This document shows, in pieces, positions 34,351 to 42,456 of a stretch of 64,000 nucleotides of DNA (position 1 is its first letter; every line of letters begins with the position of its first letter). The DNA comes from Hyunsoonleella aestuarii. Lineage in GTDB: Bacteria; Bacteroidota; Bacteroidia; Flavobacteriales; Flavobacteriaceae. Location of the stretch: the NCBI RefSeq assembly GCF_006148925.1, contig NZ_VAWB01000002.1:372001-436000 (forward strand), given 5' to 3'. The position numbers and the translations under genes were made by a program. The notes beneath the pieces were generated by a model, which did not search any database, was not told the origin of the DNA, and saw only the letters and a list, made by a program, of their open reading frames with translations.

Positions 34351-34374
34351 AAATAGTTTCCATGGAAACTATTT
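34351..34374. promoter_or_regulatory. Operator candidate 2: 24-bp perfect palindrome before the pirin genes
   Basis: The two halves AAATAGTTTCCA and TGGAAACTATTT are exact reverse complements with no gap. It begins 16 bp after the MarR stop and ends 14 bp before the pirin start. It shares TA-N2-TTCC-N2-GGAA-N2-TA with operator 1. Confidence 0.7.
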
Positions 34375-34388
34375 TAAAAATAATTATT

Positions 34389-35261
34389 ATGAAAGCAAAT
34401 ACAATAAAAACAGTTGGGAGAAGCGATTTCGTCAACATGGGGCCAATACAATTACGGCAGCCCATCCCAACAAGAACGATTGATAATATAGATCCGTTTA
34501 TATTATTGCATCATTACGGACCTTATGATATTTCAGAACGAAATAATCCGTTTGATTTAGGTCCACATCCGCATCGCGGATTTGAACCGATAACCTTTTT
34601 AATTCAAGGGGAACAACTGCATAGAGACTCACTTGGAAATGAAAGTGTAGTGAAAGCAGGCGATGTACAATGGACAACGGCAGGTAGGGGTATTATTCAT
34701 GCCGAAGCACCAACAAAGGACTTTGTGCAAAAAGGAGGTGCACTTGAAGGTATTCAGTTGTGGTTGAATCTGCCCGCTGAAAAGAAAATGATCGAGGCTA
34801 ATTATCAGCATGTTGCTAATGAAGATTTTAAAACCGTTACTTCTGATGATAAGAAAGTGAACATTCAAATAATAGCTGGTGAGTTGGAAGGTGTTTATGG
34901 ACGTGTTAAAACACAATCCCCAGTAAATGCTTTTATGATTACTGTTGAAGCAGGTGGGGGTCATGAGATTAAAGTTCCAAATTCACATCAATCTACAGTG
35001 TATTTGTTGAAAGGTGATGTTACAATTAATGATTCAGAAACTTTGAAATTGGATGCAAATCAATTAATTCAATTTAATCAAGATGGTGAAGGGTTTTCTA
35101 TTACCGGAAATGAAAATAGTATGCTATTATTTCTTTCAGGAGAACCATTTAATGAACCAGTAACGACGTATGGCCCTTATGTGATGAATACACAAACTGA
35201 AATTATGGAAGCGATGCGAGATTACCAAATGGGAAAAATGGGTTTTTTACCCGCAAATTAA
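34389..35261 (+). CDS. Pirin-family protein 1
   Basis: About 290 residues from the ATG at 34389. An earlier ATG at 34362 lies inside the palindrome and is rejected as the start. It has the bicupin fold: HHYGPYDISERN, GPHPHRGFEPITF and HRDSLGNESVVKAGDVQW, with WTTAGRGIIHAEAP supplying the metal ligands of the N-terminal cupin (three His and one Glu). The C-terminal cupin includes VYLLKGDVTI. Pirins of this type bind iron and can act as quercetin 2,3-dioxygenase-like enzymes or redox sensors. The MarR operator in front and the FMN reductase upstream support a role in oxidant/quinone stress. Confidence 0.93.
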   Translation: MKANTIKTVGRSDFVNMGPIQLRQPIPTRTIDNIDPFILLHHYGPYDISERNNPFDLGPHPHRGFEPITFLIQGEQLHRDSLGNESVVKAGDVQWTTAGRGIIHAEAPTKDFVQKGGALEGIQLWLNLPAEKKMIEANYQHVANEDFKTVTSDDKKVNIQIIAGELEGVYGRVKTQSPVNAFMITVEAGGGHEIKVPNSHQSTVYLLKGDVTINDSETLKLDANQLIQFNQDGEGFSITGNENSMLLFLSGEPFNEPVTTYGPYVMNTQTEIMEAMRDYQMGKMGFLPAN

Positions 35262-35280
35262 TAAATGTCAGTTCGAGTAT

Positions 35281-35299
35281 CCCGATTTTTTAATCGGGC
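35281..35299 (+). repeat. Hairpin in the pirin intergenic region
   Basis: CCCGATT and AATCGGG pair perfectly around a T5 loop. It is preceded by GTCAGTTCGAG, a string I associate from memory with repetitive intergenic sequence in Flavobacteriaceae. There is no T-run, so it is not a normal terminator. It may be an eroded repeat or an mRNA processing hairpin within the pirin unit. Confidence 0.45.
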
Positions 35300-35331
35300 T
35301 ATATCGAAAATAATTTTAAAAAGTAAATATT

Positions 35332-36048
35332 ATGAAAACAGTAATTCACAAAGCAGATACTAGAGGTTACGCCAATCATGGTTGGCTAAAATCACATCAC
35401 ACATTTAGTTTTGCGAGCTACCAAAATCCGGAGCGTATGAATTTTGGAATGTTGCGCGTTTTGAATGACGATGTAGTACAGCCAAAAATGGGTTTCGGAA
35501 CGCATCCGCATCAAAATATGGAAATCATTTCTATTCCGTTAAAAGGCGCTTTGTCCCACAAAGATAGTATGGGTAATAAACGTGCTATTGAAGTTGACGA
35601 AGTGCAAGTGATGAGTGCGGGTACGGGACTGACCCATTCGGAATTTAATGATAGTCAAACGGATGAAGTTAATTTTTTACAGCTTTGGATTATACCAGAA
35701 ACCATGGGTGTAGCCCCAAATTATGAACAGCGTAAGTTTGATTCATCTGAACGTAAAAACAAGCTACAAACCGTCGTTGCACCAATGGATAAATTAGAAG
35801 GTGATGCGTTACCAATTAGTCAGCAGGCATATATCTATAGAACAGATTTAGATGCGGGAAAAGCTGTTATATTAACGCCTAAAAACACTGATAATGGTTT
35901 TTATATTTTCCTTGTTGATGGTAGTATTGAAGTTTCAGGAAATAATTTAAATAAACGAGACGCTATTGGTGTTTGCGATGCACATAGTTTGGAAATTACA
36001 ACCCAGAAAAGCGCACAAGTAATAATAATTGAAGTTCCCATGGACTAA
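35332..36048 (+). CDS. Pirin-family protein 2 (YhhW/YhaK-like)
   Basis: 238 residues, shorter than the neighbouring pirin and closer in length to E. coli YhhW (231). The N-terminal cupin holds the metal ligands: FGTHPHQNMEIISIPLKGALSHKDS, DEVQVMSAGTGLTHSEFN. The start HKADTRGYANHGWLKSHHTFSF is diagnostic for the family. YhhW is reported to have quercetinase activity and to bind metal. It follows pirin 1 after 70 bp that contain a hairpin, so partial read-through is likely. With two pirins, a flavoprotein and a MarR protein, the module appears dedicated to aromatic/quinone redox stress. Confidence 0.93.
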   Translation: MKTVIHKADTRGYANHGWLKSHHTFSFASYQNPERMNFGMLRVLNDDVVQPKMGFGTHPHQNMEIISIPLKGALSHKDSMGNKRAIEVDEVQVMSAGTGLTHSEFNDSQTDEVNFLQLWIIPETMGVAPNYEQRKFDSSERKNKLQTVVAPMDKLEGDALPISQQAYIYRTDLDAGKAVILTPKNTDNGFYIFLVDGSIEVSGNNLNKRDAIGVCDAHSLEITTQKSAQVIIIEVPMD

Positions 36049-36200
36049 TTATTATTATGGGGTAATAGCGAAAAAACATCGAAAAATAGATTTTCGTAAA
36101 ATTAAAAAAAGTGTTTAATATCAATAAAATTATTGATAATGTATAGTTTCAAATAAGGTGAATTTTGTTAATTTGAAAAACTAAACTTTAAAGGCTAATC

Positions 36201-37802
36201 TTGATAAAGAAAGCACCATTATTATTAATTTTCACACCTCTCATAGTATTGGCGCTTATCGGGATTTTTGTTATTCTTCCTTTTTGGGTTTATGTAAAAG
36301 AGCTAATAGCTTTTACATGTACTTCAATAATTTGTGCTTCAACTTTAGTTATTTTACCTAAGATTCTAAAAAAAAGCATGCTATTTTTTTTCATGTTTAT
36401 CTTATATACTTTAATTTTTATAAAATTAAGTTTTTATTTAAATTATGGAGCTAGATTAAATGCCTCAACACTTTATGCAGTTTTTGAAACTAATGAAAGA
36501 GAGTCCCTAGAATATTTATCATCTTATTTTAATAATCAAACAAATTTACTTTTAGCTACGGTATTGGGTTGTTTTTGTGTTGTGGTTTTTTTTGCTCGAA
36601 GTTTAAATGTTCACTATAACTATAATAAATATTTTAAGTGGATGTCAATAGGTGTAATTGTGCTATCTGGCATCTTATTGTTAAATAAATTTCATTATTA
36701 TAATTTAATTATAACTGGTGCTAATTCTTATCAGGAATATAGTGAAGTGAAAAAATTAATCAATTCTGAGCTATCAACACCAAAAAGTAAAAATTTGGTT
36801 GTTGACATTAACAGAGATGAACAGACTTTTGTCGTAATCATTGGGGAGTCAACAACAAAATGGCATATGGGTTTGTATGGGTATTATAGAAACACTAATC
36901 CAGAACTCGCTAAGCTTAAGGAGAAGCTTTATATATTCAATAATGTAATTTCACCAAACGTAAACACGATAGTTTCATTAGATAAAATTTTAACATTTTC
37001 TGATTTTCACAACCCAAATAGGGGTGGAAACACTTCGCTTGTGCAAATGGCTAACATGGCAGGTTTTGAGACTTATTGGGTGTCAAACCAACATGTGCAC
37101 GGTTTAAATCAGTCCTTTGCAGCAGAAATTGCTTATGCTAGTAATTATAGCTATTTTTTAGCGATGGACCATTATCATTTTTCAACCAGTTATGACGAGG
37201 TAGTGTTACAAAAATTTGAAAACATTATAAATACTAAAACTAAAAAAAAGCTTATATTTCTTCATCTTATAGGTACTCACATTCGTTATTCTGATAGATA
37301 TCCTAAAAGTTTTAATGTGTTTAAATCAAAGGAACAGGAGTTAGATAAGGATGTAGATATGGAAAAAGAAAGTATAATTGACCATTATGACAATGCGGTG
37401 CTGTACAATGATCATATAGTGAGTGAGGTTATCAAAAAAATCAGCAAGCAACCCACAAAAAGTACGGTTGTTTATTTTTCAGATCATGGTGATGATGTTT
37501 ACGATGTAAATCAAAATATATTCGGACATAGTGAAGATAATGCAACACCTCCTATGTATGAAGTCCCTTTCCTATTGTGGTTTTCTAAGCAAAACCCAAA
37601 AAGAACAAAAGATTCAATATTAAGAAGTTATACTAATAGAAAATATAATTTAGAAGATTTTGAACATACATTTTCTGATTTACTAGGTGTTTCTCATAAC
37701 CTTTTTGAACCCAGTAAGAGTATAGTAAATGATAAATTTAAAGAAAAGAACAGGTTAATTAAGGATGGTGTGGATTATGATGTTTATAAAGCGAAAAAGT
37801 AA
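36201..37802 (+). CDS. Phosphoethanolamine transferase, EptA/sulfatase-type (TTG start)
   Basis: 533 residues. The start is TTG at 36201; there is no in-frame ATG before residue about 56. The N-terminal part has five hydrophobic helices (about 6-190), then a periplasmic alkaline-phosphatase-like domain: VVIIGESTTKWHMGLYGYYR with the first metal-binding Glu, SPNVNTIVSLDKI with the likely Thr nucleophile, LHLIGTHIRY, and YFSDHGDDVYD plus FGHSEDNATPPMYEVPF for the remaining metal ligands. By family it transfers phosphoethanolamine from phosphatidylethanolamine to lipid A or another envelope glycan, which can give polymyxin resistance. The next gene overlaps its end by 26 nt, so the two are translationally coupled. 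Confidence 0.9.
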   Translation: MIKKAPLLLIFTPLIVLALIGIFVILPFWVYVKELIAFTCTSIICASTLVILPKILKKSMLFFFMFILYTLIFIKLSFYLNYGARLNASTLYAVFETNERESLEYLSSYFNNQTNLLLATVLGCFCVVVFFARSLNVHYNYNKYFKWMSIGVIVLSGILLLNKFHYYNLIITGANSYQEYSEVKKLINSELSTPKSKNLVVDINRDEQTFVVIIGESTTKWHMGLYGYYRNTNPELAKLKEKLYIFNNVISPNVNTIVSLDKILTFSDFHNPNRGGNTSLVQMANMAGFETYWVSNQHVHGLNQSFAAEIAYASNYSYFLAMDHYHFSTSYDEVVLQKFENIINTKTKKKLIFLHLIGTHIRYSDRYPKSFNVFKSKEQELDKDVDMEKESIIDHYDNAVLYNDHIVSEVIKKISKQPTKSTVVYFSDHGDDVYDVNQNIFGHSEDNATPPMYEVPFLLWFSKQNPKRTKDSILRSYTNRKYNLEDFEHTFSDLLGVSHNLFEPSKSIVNDKFKEKNRLIKDGVDYDVYKAKK

Positions 37803-38517
37803 ATTAGGATTACTTTTTTTACTACTTATATTACTTGGATTTCTTGTTGTTAATGTTACTATAAGTGTTTATAAAGCACCTTTTATGGGTTTTTATACCT
37901 CTAAAATTTATGGGCACAGGGTAAATTATTTAAATAAGTTGCAACAAGCTAAATCAAGTTTTATAGGGGTAGAATTAGATCTTGTCTATTTAGAGGATTT
38001 AAATCTTTTTGATGTGAGACACCCTCCTGAAGCATCTACAAATTTTTATTTTGAAGATTATTTAAATGAAATAGGTGAGGAAAATGATTTAAAATTATGG
38101 TTAGATATCAAAAATCTTAATTCGGACAATGCCGAAAATATCTTAGCAAGAATGGATTATCTTTTAAAGACACATAATCGGTTAAGAGAAAGTATTTTGA
38201 TTGAAACAGTATTTCCTGATGCTTTAAGTATGTTTCAAAAAGCAGGATATACCACAAGTTATTATTTACCATACTTACACTTATTAAGTAAGTCTGACCA
38301 AAAAGACACCTTATCATATATCAAGAATACATTAAAAACTTATCCGGAGCTAGGAATTTCTACCCATTACATGGGTTATCCTATTCTTGAAAACGAATTT
38401 CCGGAATCAAGTAAGTATCTATGGGCTTTGGGTGGAAATAATATTTATAAAGATATTTTTTTAATTCGTAAGCTTTTAAAAGATCAAACTGTTAAAATTG
38501 TTTTAGTTTCATTTTAA
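37777..38517 (+). CDS. Menorin/FAM151-like protein, PLC-like TIM-barrel superfamily, membrane-anchored
   Basis: About 246 residues. ATG at 37777 or 37780 gives a short basic N-terminus and one helix (LGLLFLLLILLGFLVVNVTI), so it is anchored facing the periplasm. The soluble domain has the order YGHRVNYLNKLQQA, VELDLVY, RHPPEASTN, FEDYLNEI and LKLWLDIKNLN. This matches the animal menorin/FAM151 (DUF2181) pattern HAVN ... EADV ... HPP ... LQEWL ... KLDFK and more loosely the GDPD family (HR ... ELD). The fold suggests a phosphodiesterase-type TIM barrel with conserved Glu/Asp/His. It overlaps the phosphoethanolamine transferase gene by 26 nt, so a joint role in lipid head-group or envelope phosphodiester metabolism is plausible. 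The activity is unproven. Confidence 0.7.
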   Translation: MMFIKRKSKLGLLFLLLILLGFLVVNVTISVYKAPFMGFYTSKIYGHRVNYLNKLQQAKSSFIGVELDLVYLEDLNLFDVRHPPEASTNFYFEDYLNEIGEENDLKLWLDIKNLNSDNAENILARMDYLLKTHNRLRESILIETVFPDALSMFQKAGYTTSYYLPYLHLLSKSDQKDTLSYIKNTLKTYPELGISTHYMGYPILENEFPESSKYLWALGGNNIYKDIFLIRKLLKDQTVKIVLVSF

Positions 38518-38632
38518 AATATAGAAAAGTAAATTACCCAATTAAAAAAGTATTCTGGTAAAATGTAAAATAGGTGAAAAGAGATTAATATTTTACGATA
38601 TTTGCTTTCAACTAACTAATAAAAGAAAGATT

Positions 38633-38815
38633 ATGGCGATGAATAAAAATACGGTTTTAGCATGGGCAACAGTTTTAATGATAGTTATGGGTGTTGTGTT
38701 AATTTTAATGGGAGCTTACAGATACGATGATGTAGCCGGTTGGGGTTTTGCAACTGTTGGTATTGGTTTTTTTGCAATAGCATGGGTGTTTAATGCTTTA
38801 AAAGGAAGAGTGTAA
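38633..38815 (+). CDS. CAL67264-type small membrane protein
   Basis: 60 residues (ATG at 38633; a second in-frame ATG two codons later, MNKNTV, is equally possible). It has two helices separated by a short polar loop: VLAWATVLMIVMGVVLILMGAY, RYDDVAGWG, then FATVGIGFFAIAWVFNAL. I recall this as a conserved small family of Bacteroidota (CAL67264 type), but the function is unknown. Its stop codon overlaps the ettA start by one base (TAATG), an arrangement implying tight co-expression with that translation factor. Confidence 0.8.
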   Translation: MAMNKNTVLAWATVLMIVMGVVLILMGAYRYDDVAGWGFATVGIGFFAIAWVFNALKGRV

Positions 38816-40506
38816 TGAGTGATGATAAAAAGATAATTTTTTCAATGTCTGGTGTTACCAAGACATTTCAAAGTGCAAATACACCAGTTTTAAAGAATAT
38901 TTATTTAAGTTTCTTTTATGGAGCTAAAATTGGGATACTAGGACTTAACGGTTCAGGTAAGTCCACATTATTAAAAATTATTGCTGGCGTTGATAAAAAT
39001 TATCAAGGGGATGTGGTGTTTTCTCAAGATTATTCTGTTGGATATCTAGAACAGGAGCCTCAGCTTGATGAAGATAAAACAGTAATGGAAGTGGTCCGTG
39101 AAGGTGCTGCAGAAACCGTTGCTATTCTTGATGAATACAATAAAATTAACGATCAATTTGGTTTAGAAGAAGTCTATAGCGATCCAGACAAAATGGAAAA
39201 GCTCATGAACCGACAAGCTGAATTGCAAGATCAAATTGATGCCTCAAATGCCTGGGAATTAGATACAAAGCTTGAAATTGCTATGGATGCGCTTCGCACT
39301 CCTGATGGTGATAAGAAGATTGGTGTATTGTCTGGTGGTGAACGACGTCGAGTTGCCTTATGCAGGTTGCTTTTAAAAGAGCCCGATGTATTACTTCTAG
39401 ATGAGCCAACTAACCACTTAGATGCCGAATCTGTGCATTGGTTAGAACATCATTTGGCAAAATATAAAGGCACAGTAATCGCCGTAACTCACGATCGATA
39501 CTTTTTAGATAACGTAGCGGGTTGGATTTTAGAGCTGGATAGAGGTGAAGGTATTCCTTGGAAAGGGAATTATTCATCTTGGTTGGATCAAAAATCAAAA
39601 CGTATGGCCCAGGAAGGTAAAGCGGCCTCAAAGCGTCAAAAAACGTTAGAACGTGAGCTGGAATGGGTGAGACAAGGTGCAAAAGGACGTCAAACCAAAC
39701 AAAAGGCGCGTTTAAAAAATTACGATAAGTTAATGAGTCAAGACCAAAAACAACTTGATGAAAAACTAGAAATATATATCCCTAACGGACCTCGTTTAGG
39801 AACAAACGTGATCGAAGCCAAAGGTGTGGCCAAAGGTTATGACGATAAATTATTATATGACGATTTAAACTTTAATCTTCCGCAGGCTGGAATTGTTGGG
39901 ATTATCGGACCAAATGGGGCAGGTAAGACCACTATTTTTAGAATGATAATGGGCGAAGAAACTCCTGATAAAGGGGAATTTATAGTTGGGGATACGGCTA
40001 AATTGGCCTATGTAGATCAAAAGCATTCTAACATTGACCAAGAGAAAACTATTTGGCAAAACTTTAGTGATGAGCAGGAACTGGTGATGATGGGTGGAAA
40101 ACAAGTCAATTCCAGAGCATATTTAAGTAGATTCAATTTCTCAGGAAGCGAACAAAACAAGAAGGTTAAATTACTTTCTGGAGGAGAACGCAACCGTTTA
40201 CATTTGGCTATGACTCTTAAAGAAGAAGGTAATGTGTTGCTTTTGGATGAGCCCACTAACGACCTTGATGTTAATACATTACGTGCTTTAGAAGAAGGAC
40301 TTGAAAATTTTGCAGGGTGCGCCGTAGTAATTAGTCACGATCGTTGGTTCTTGGATAGAATCTGCACACATATTCTAGCTTTTGAAGGCGATTCTCAAGT
40401 ATATTTCTTTGAAGGAAGTTTTTCAGATTATGAAGAAAACAAAAAGAAACGACTAGGAGGAGATTTGATGCCAAAGCGAATAAAGTATAAGAAATTAGTA
40501 AGATAA
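38815..40506 (+). CDS. ettA: Energy-dependent translational throttle protein EttA (ABC-F)
   Basis: 563 residues, two ABC domains, all motifs intact: GLNGSGKST, LSGGERRRVAL and LLLDEPTNHLD in NBD1; GPNGAGKTT, LSGGERNRLHLA and LLLDEPTNDLD in NBD2. The arm that distinguishes EttA is in NBD1, and the linker (PtIM, about 240-320) is strongly basic (KRMAQEGKAASKRQKTLER, WVRQGAKGRQTKQKARLKN). EttA binds the ribosomal E site and gates entry into the elongation cycle according to the ATP/ADP ratio. Unlike the ABC-F protein at 3480, both ATP sites look functional. It starts at the last base of the CAL67264-type gene stop. Confidence 0.96.
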   Translation: MSDDKKIIFSMSGVTKTFQSANTPVLKNIYLSFFYGAKIGILGLNGSGKSTLLKIIAGVDKNYQGDVVFSQDYSVGYLEQEPQLDEDKTVMEVVREGAAETVAILDEYNKINDQFGLEEVYSDPDKMEKLMNRQAELQDQIDASNAWELDTKLEIAMDALRTPDGDKKIGVLSGGERRRVALCRLLLKEPDVLLLDEPTNHLDAESVHWLEHHLAKYKGTVIAVTHDRYFLDNVAGWILELDRGEGIPWKGNYSSWLDQKSKRMAQEGKAASKRQKTLERELEWVRQGAKGRQTKQKARLKNYDKLMSQDQKQLDEKLEIYIPNGPRLGTNVIEAKGVAKGYDDKLLYDDLNFNLPQAGIVGIIGPNGAGKTTIFRMIMGEETPDKGEFIVGDTAKLAYVDQKHSNIDQEKTIWQNFSDEQELVMMGGKQVNSRAYLSRFNFSGSEQNKKVKLLSGGERNRLHLAMTLKEEGNVLLLDEPTNDLDVNTLRALEEGLENFAGCAVVISHDRWFLDRICTHILAFEGDSQVYFFEGSFSDYEENKKKRLGGDLMPKRIKYKKLVR

Positions 40507-40513
40507 AGACTAG

Positions 40514-40543
40514 AAACGTTCACTATTAAAGTGGACGTTTTTT
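40514..40543. terminator. Intrinsic terminator between ettA and the small membrane protein gene
   Basis: AAACGTTCACT (40514-40524) pairs with AGTGGACGTTT (40530-40540) with one wobble, and a T-run follows. It serves ettA and possibly the convergent gene. Confidence 0.8.
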
Positions 40544-40772
40544 AATTATCCTGGCCATACATATGTCCTTCTGTAAAATCTTGATAAGGCTTTTCTTCAT
40601 CTTCTGCTATTTTTTTATTTATAGCATCCAAACGTTCATTTTCCTTTTTTAACTTATAAGATTTACGAATTCCAAGTAGCAACAAAATCCCAAAGAATAC
40701 CACTACAACAATAAGAAGATTCACAATAGTACTTTCATTAACCAATAATATTGCAAAAAAATTGTGAGTCAT
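40542..40772 (-). CDS. Single-helix membrane protein of unknown function
   Basis: 76 residues. One hydrophobic helix (about 14-33, VNLLIVVVVFFGILLLLGI) is followed by a charged cytosolic tail with KKENERLDAINKKIAEDEEK, which may form a short coiled coil. The composition and size resemble small envelope-anchored adaptor peptides, but no family was recognised. It is divergent from the unknown AAA+ operon with 192 bp between and convergent with ettA. The 192-bp gap is A/T-rich, with no clear motif beyond candidate -7 boxes. Confidence 0.65.
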   Translation of the reverse strand: MTHNFFAILLVNESTIVNLLIVVVVFFGILLLLGIRKSYKLKKENERLDAINKKIAEDEEKPYQDFTEGHMYGQDN

Positions 40773-40964
40773 TCGATTTGGGTTACTTTTTTAAATTGAT
40801 GATAACAAATATAGTACATTCTTTCATTTTGTCCGAAAATTTTAACAAGTGTAACAATTATATAATTTATTATACTAATTATTTGAGCACCTAAAATTTC
40901 TAATTTGAGATTTTTTAACGAAATTGCTTGTCCGTATAATTGTTCAACCTTTAATATAAATAAC

Positions 40965-42308
40965 ATGTCTGACGACTTCGATTTATTAGAAACTAATTCC
41001 AACGAAAAAACAGAGAAAGTAGATGTCAATTGGGGAAAAGCCATTGACACCATGAAATCTAAACTTTCACAAGAGGATGATCCAGAGGTGCGTCAAAAAA
41101 TATTGAATGCTACTTTGGATGATGTAGTTCATATGGCTGAAAAAGACAGAACTACACTTTTAGATGCCATTAAAGACTTAACAGATTATCAAGATGAGGT
41201 TGGTATTATATTTGAAAAGTTTTCTGAGTTAAATGCTACCGAGCAAAAAGTTATTGATGATGCTCAAAAAGCCTTAGAGCGTGCGAAAATAGAATTAGAA
41301 GATTTTCAAGCAAAACCTGATACTTGGTGGAACAACCTATGGGGACGTAAAAGCAAAATTAAGAACGCGGAAGATGTGCTAAAAGCTGCTGAAAAAGTTA
41401 GGGCAGGAGCGGATAATAAGGCAAAAGCCATGTTCCAAAAGCGTATAGAAAGTGCGGATGTGCAAACACTCTTAAGTGAATTATCCTATAAATCGCAAGC
41501 AGCGGTTACCCGTTTAAAAAATCGTGAAGTTGAAATCAAAGAGGTCGAGGATAAACTTCAAGATGCCATTGTTGAAGCCACTAAAAACCATACAAAAGCT
41601 TTAGAGAAAAAGAAAGAAGTTGAAGCAAAACTTGAAGAACGATATGCTTTGTTAAGGCAAGCACGTCAAGAATTAGAGGATATTGTTGACAAGCAGTCAG
41701 CTGAATACGCGCAAGCTATTGGTAAAGTTACAGAACTTGAGCAAAAGGTAGAAGAGCTAGAAGGCCTTAAAAATGCTTATACAACACTTGCTGCAAGTAA
41801 AGATAGCTTCGTGCATAAACATAATTTGACTATTAAAGTGCTAACATCTCTCAGAAGCAATTTACAAACACATCGAGCAAAATTAAAGAGTGATACCGAA
41901 GAACGTCTTAAATATTATGATGGTTATGTGGTGGCTTTAAAAGCTAGGACAGATCAAGAATTCGCAGCTATTTTAGAGCATTTAGGTGTTAAAACCGATG
42001 AGCATATTGGAGAAACGTTGGCATCTATGCATACTGCGAGTGCTAAGGCACGTCAAGATATGATGGACAACATCCCAGTTCACGAAAAAGTAATGCAAGG
42101 TGTTTACAGTAGTTATGCCGAGGCCTTACAAGAAATTAGAGCTAAAGATGGTGAAATCCAAAAGAATTTTGCAGAACGTTACGGCATTGATATGAAAGAG
42201 ATTTTTGAAGATTATTACAATGCTGATAAAAATATACCTTCTGCAGATGATAGTGAACCAGCAGGACAAACAAAACCAGAAGTTAACGACGACGATTTAT
42301 TGTCTTAA
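40965..42308 (+). CDS. Large coiled-coil protein, first gene of the AAA+ operon
   Basis: About 447 residues from the ATG at 40965. A longer frame start 20 codons upstream lacks a good context. There is no signal or membrane helix, so it is cytosolic. The N-terminus is acidic (DDFDLLETNSNEKTEK). The rest is nearly all helical with heptads, e.g. EATKNHTKALEKKKEVEAKL and YALLRQARQELEDIV. A conspicuous WWNNLWGRKSKIKNAEDV insertion lies around residue 125. Homologues are sometimes labelled microtubule-binding protein from coiled-coil similarity only, which I consider uninformative. It is neither SMC (no ATPase heads) nor clearly TelA. It leads a run of nine co-directional genes with a AAA+ ATPase, so it may be the substrate or scaffold of that ATPase. 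Confidence 0.8.
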   Translation: MSDDFDLLETNSNEKTEKVDVNWGKAIDTMKSKLSQEDDPEVRQKILNATLDDVVHMAEKDRTTLLDAIKDLTDYQDEVGIIFEKFSELNATEQKVIDDAQKALERAKIELEDFQAKPDTWWNNLWGRKSKIKNAEDVLKAAEKVRAGADNKAKAMFQKRIESADVQTLLSELSYKSQAAVTRLKNREVEIKEVEDKLQDAIVEATKNHTKALEKKKEVEAKLEERYALLRQARQELEDIVDKQSAEYAQAIGKVTELEQKVEELEGLKNAYTTLAASKDSFVHKHNLTIKVLTSLRSNLQTHRAKLKSDTEERLKYYDGYVVALKARTDQEFAAILEHLGVKTDEHIGETLASMHTASAKARQDMMDNIPVHEKVMQGVYSSYAEALQEIRAKDGEIQKNFAERYGIDMKEIFEDYYNADKNIPSADDSEPAGQTKPEVNDDDLLS

Positions 42309-42316
42309 AATACTAA

Positions 42317-42411
42317 GGGCGTTACCCTGATGAAAATTCGGGGTCGGTCTTTTTGTTATAACTTTTTTCAAAAGAAGAAAAAAAATGCCGCTTCAATCCT
42401 TAAAGCTGGCA
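42317..42411 (+). repeat. Interspersed repeat-like element inside the AAA+ operon
   Basis: The 148-bp gap between the first two genes holds GGGCGTTACCC (42317-42327), then CGGGGTCGGTCTTTTT, then a poly-A stretch, then a hairpin TGCCGCTT / AAGCTGGCA (42386-42393, 42403-42411, one bulge). From memory, the order GGGCGTTACCC ... GGGTCGG ... GCCGCTTCAATCCTT recurs in intergenic regions of many Flavobacteriaceae. I cannot verify that here. It is unlike its A/T-rich surroundings in GC content. It may be an eroded repeat, or the T-run after GGGTCGGTC may work as an attenuator. Confidence 0.5.
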
Positions 42412-42456
42412 AATCTATAAATATTCAGGCTTTACTAAGAACTTTTAATTTTTAAA

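Noticed and set aside
34085-34465. Minus-strand frame of 126 codons over the MarR/pirin junction
   Set aside because: It runs across two good genes and the palindrome on the opposite strand and has no family match.
36058-36120. Terminator after pirin 2
   Set aside because: Only a weak CGAAAA/TTTTCG pairing without a T-run is present.
40965-42308. TelA-type toxic-anion resistance or SMC-like protein
   Set aside because: No ATPase head or hinge, and the conserved TelA wording was not found; coiled coils alone are not evidence.
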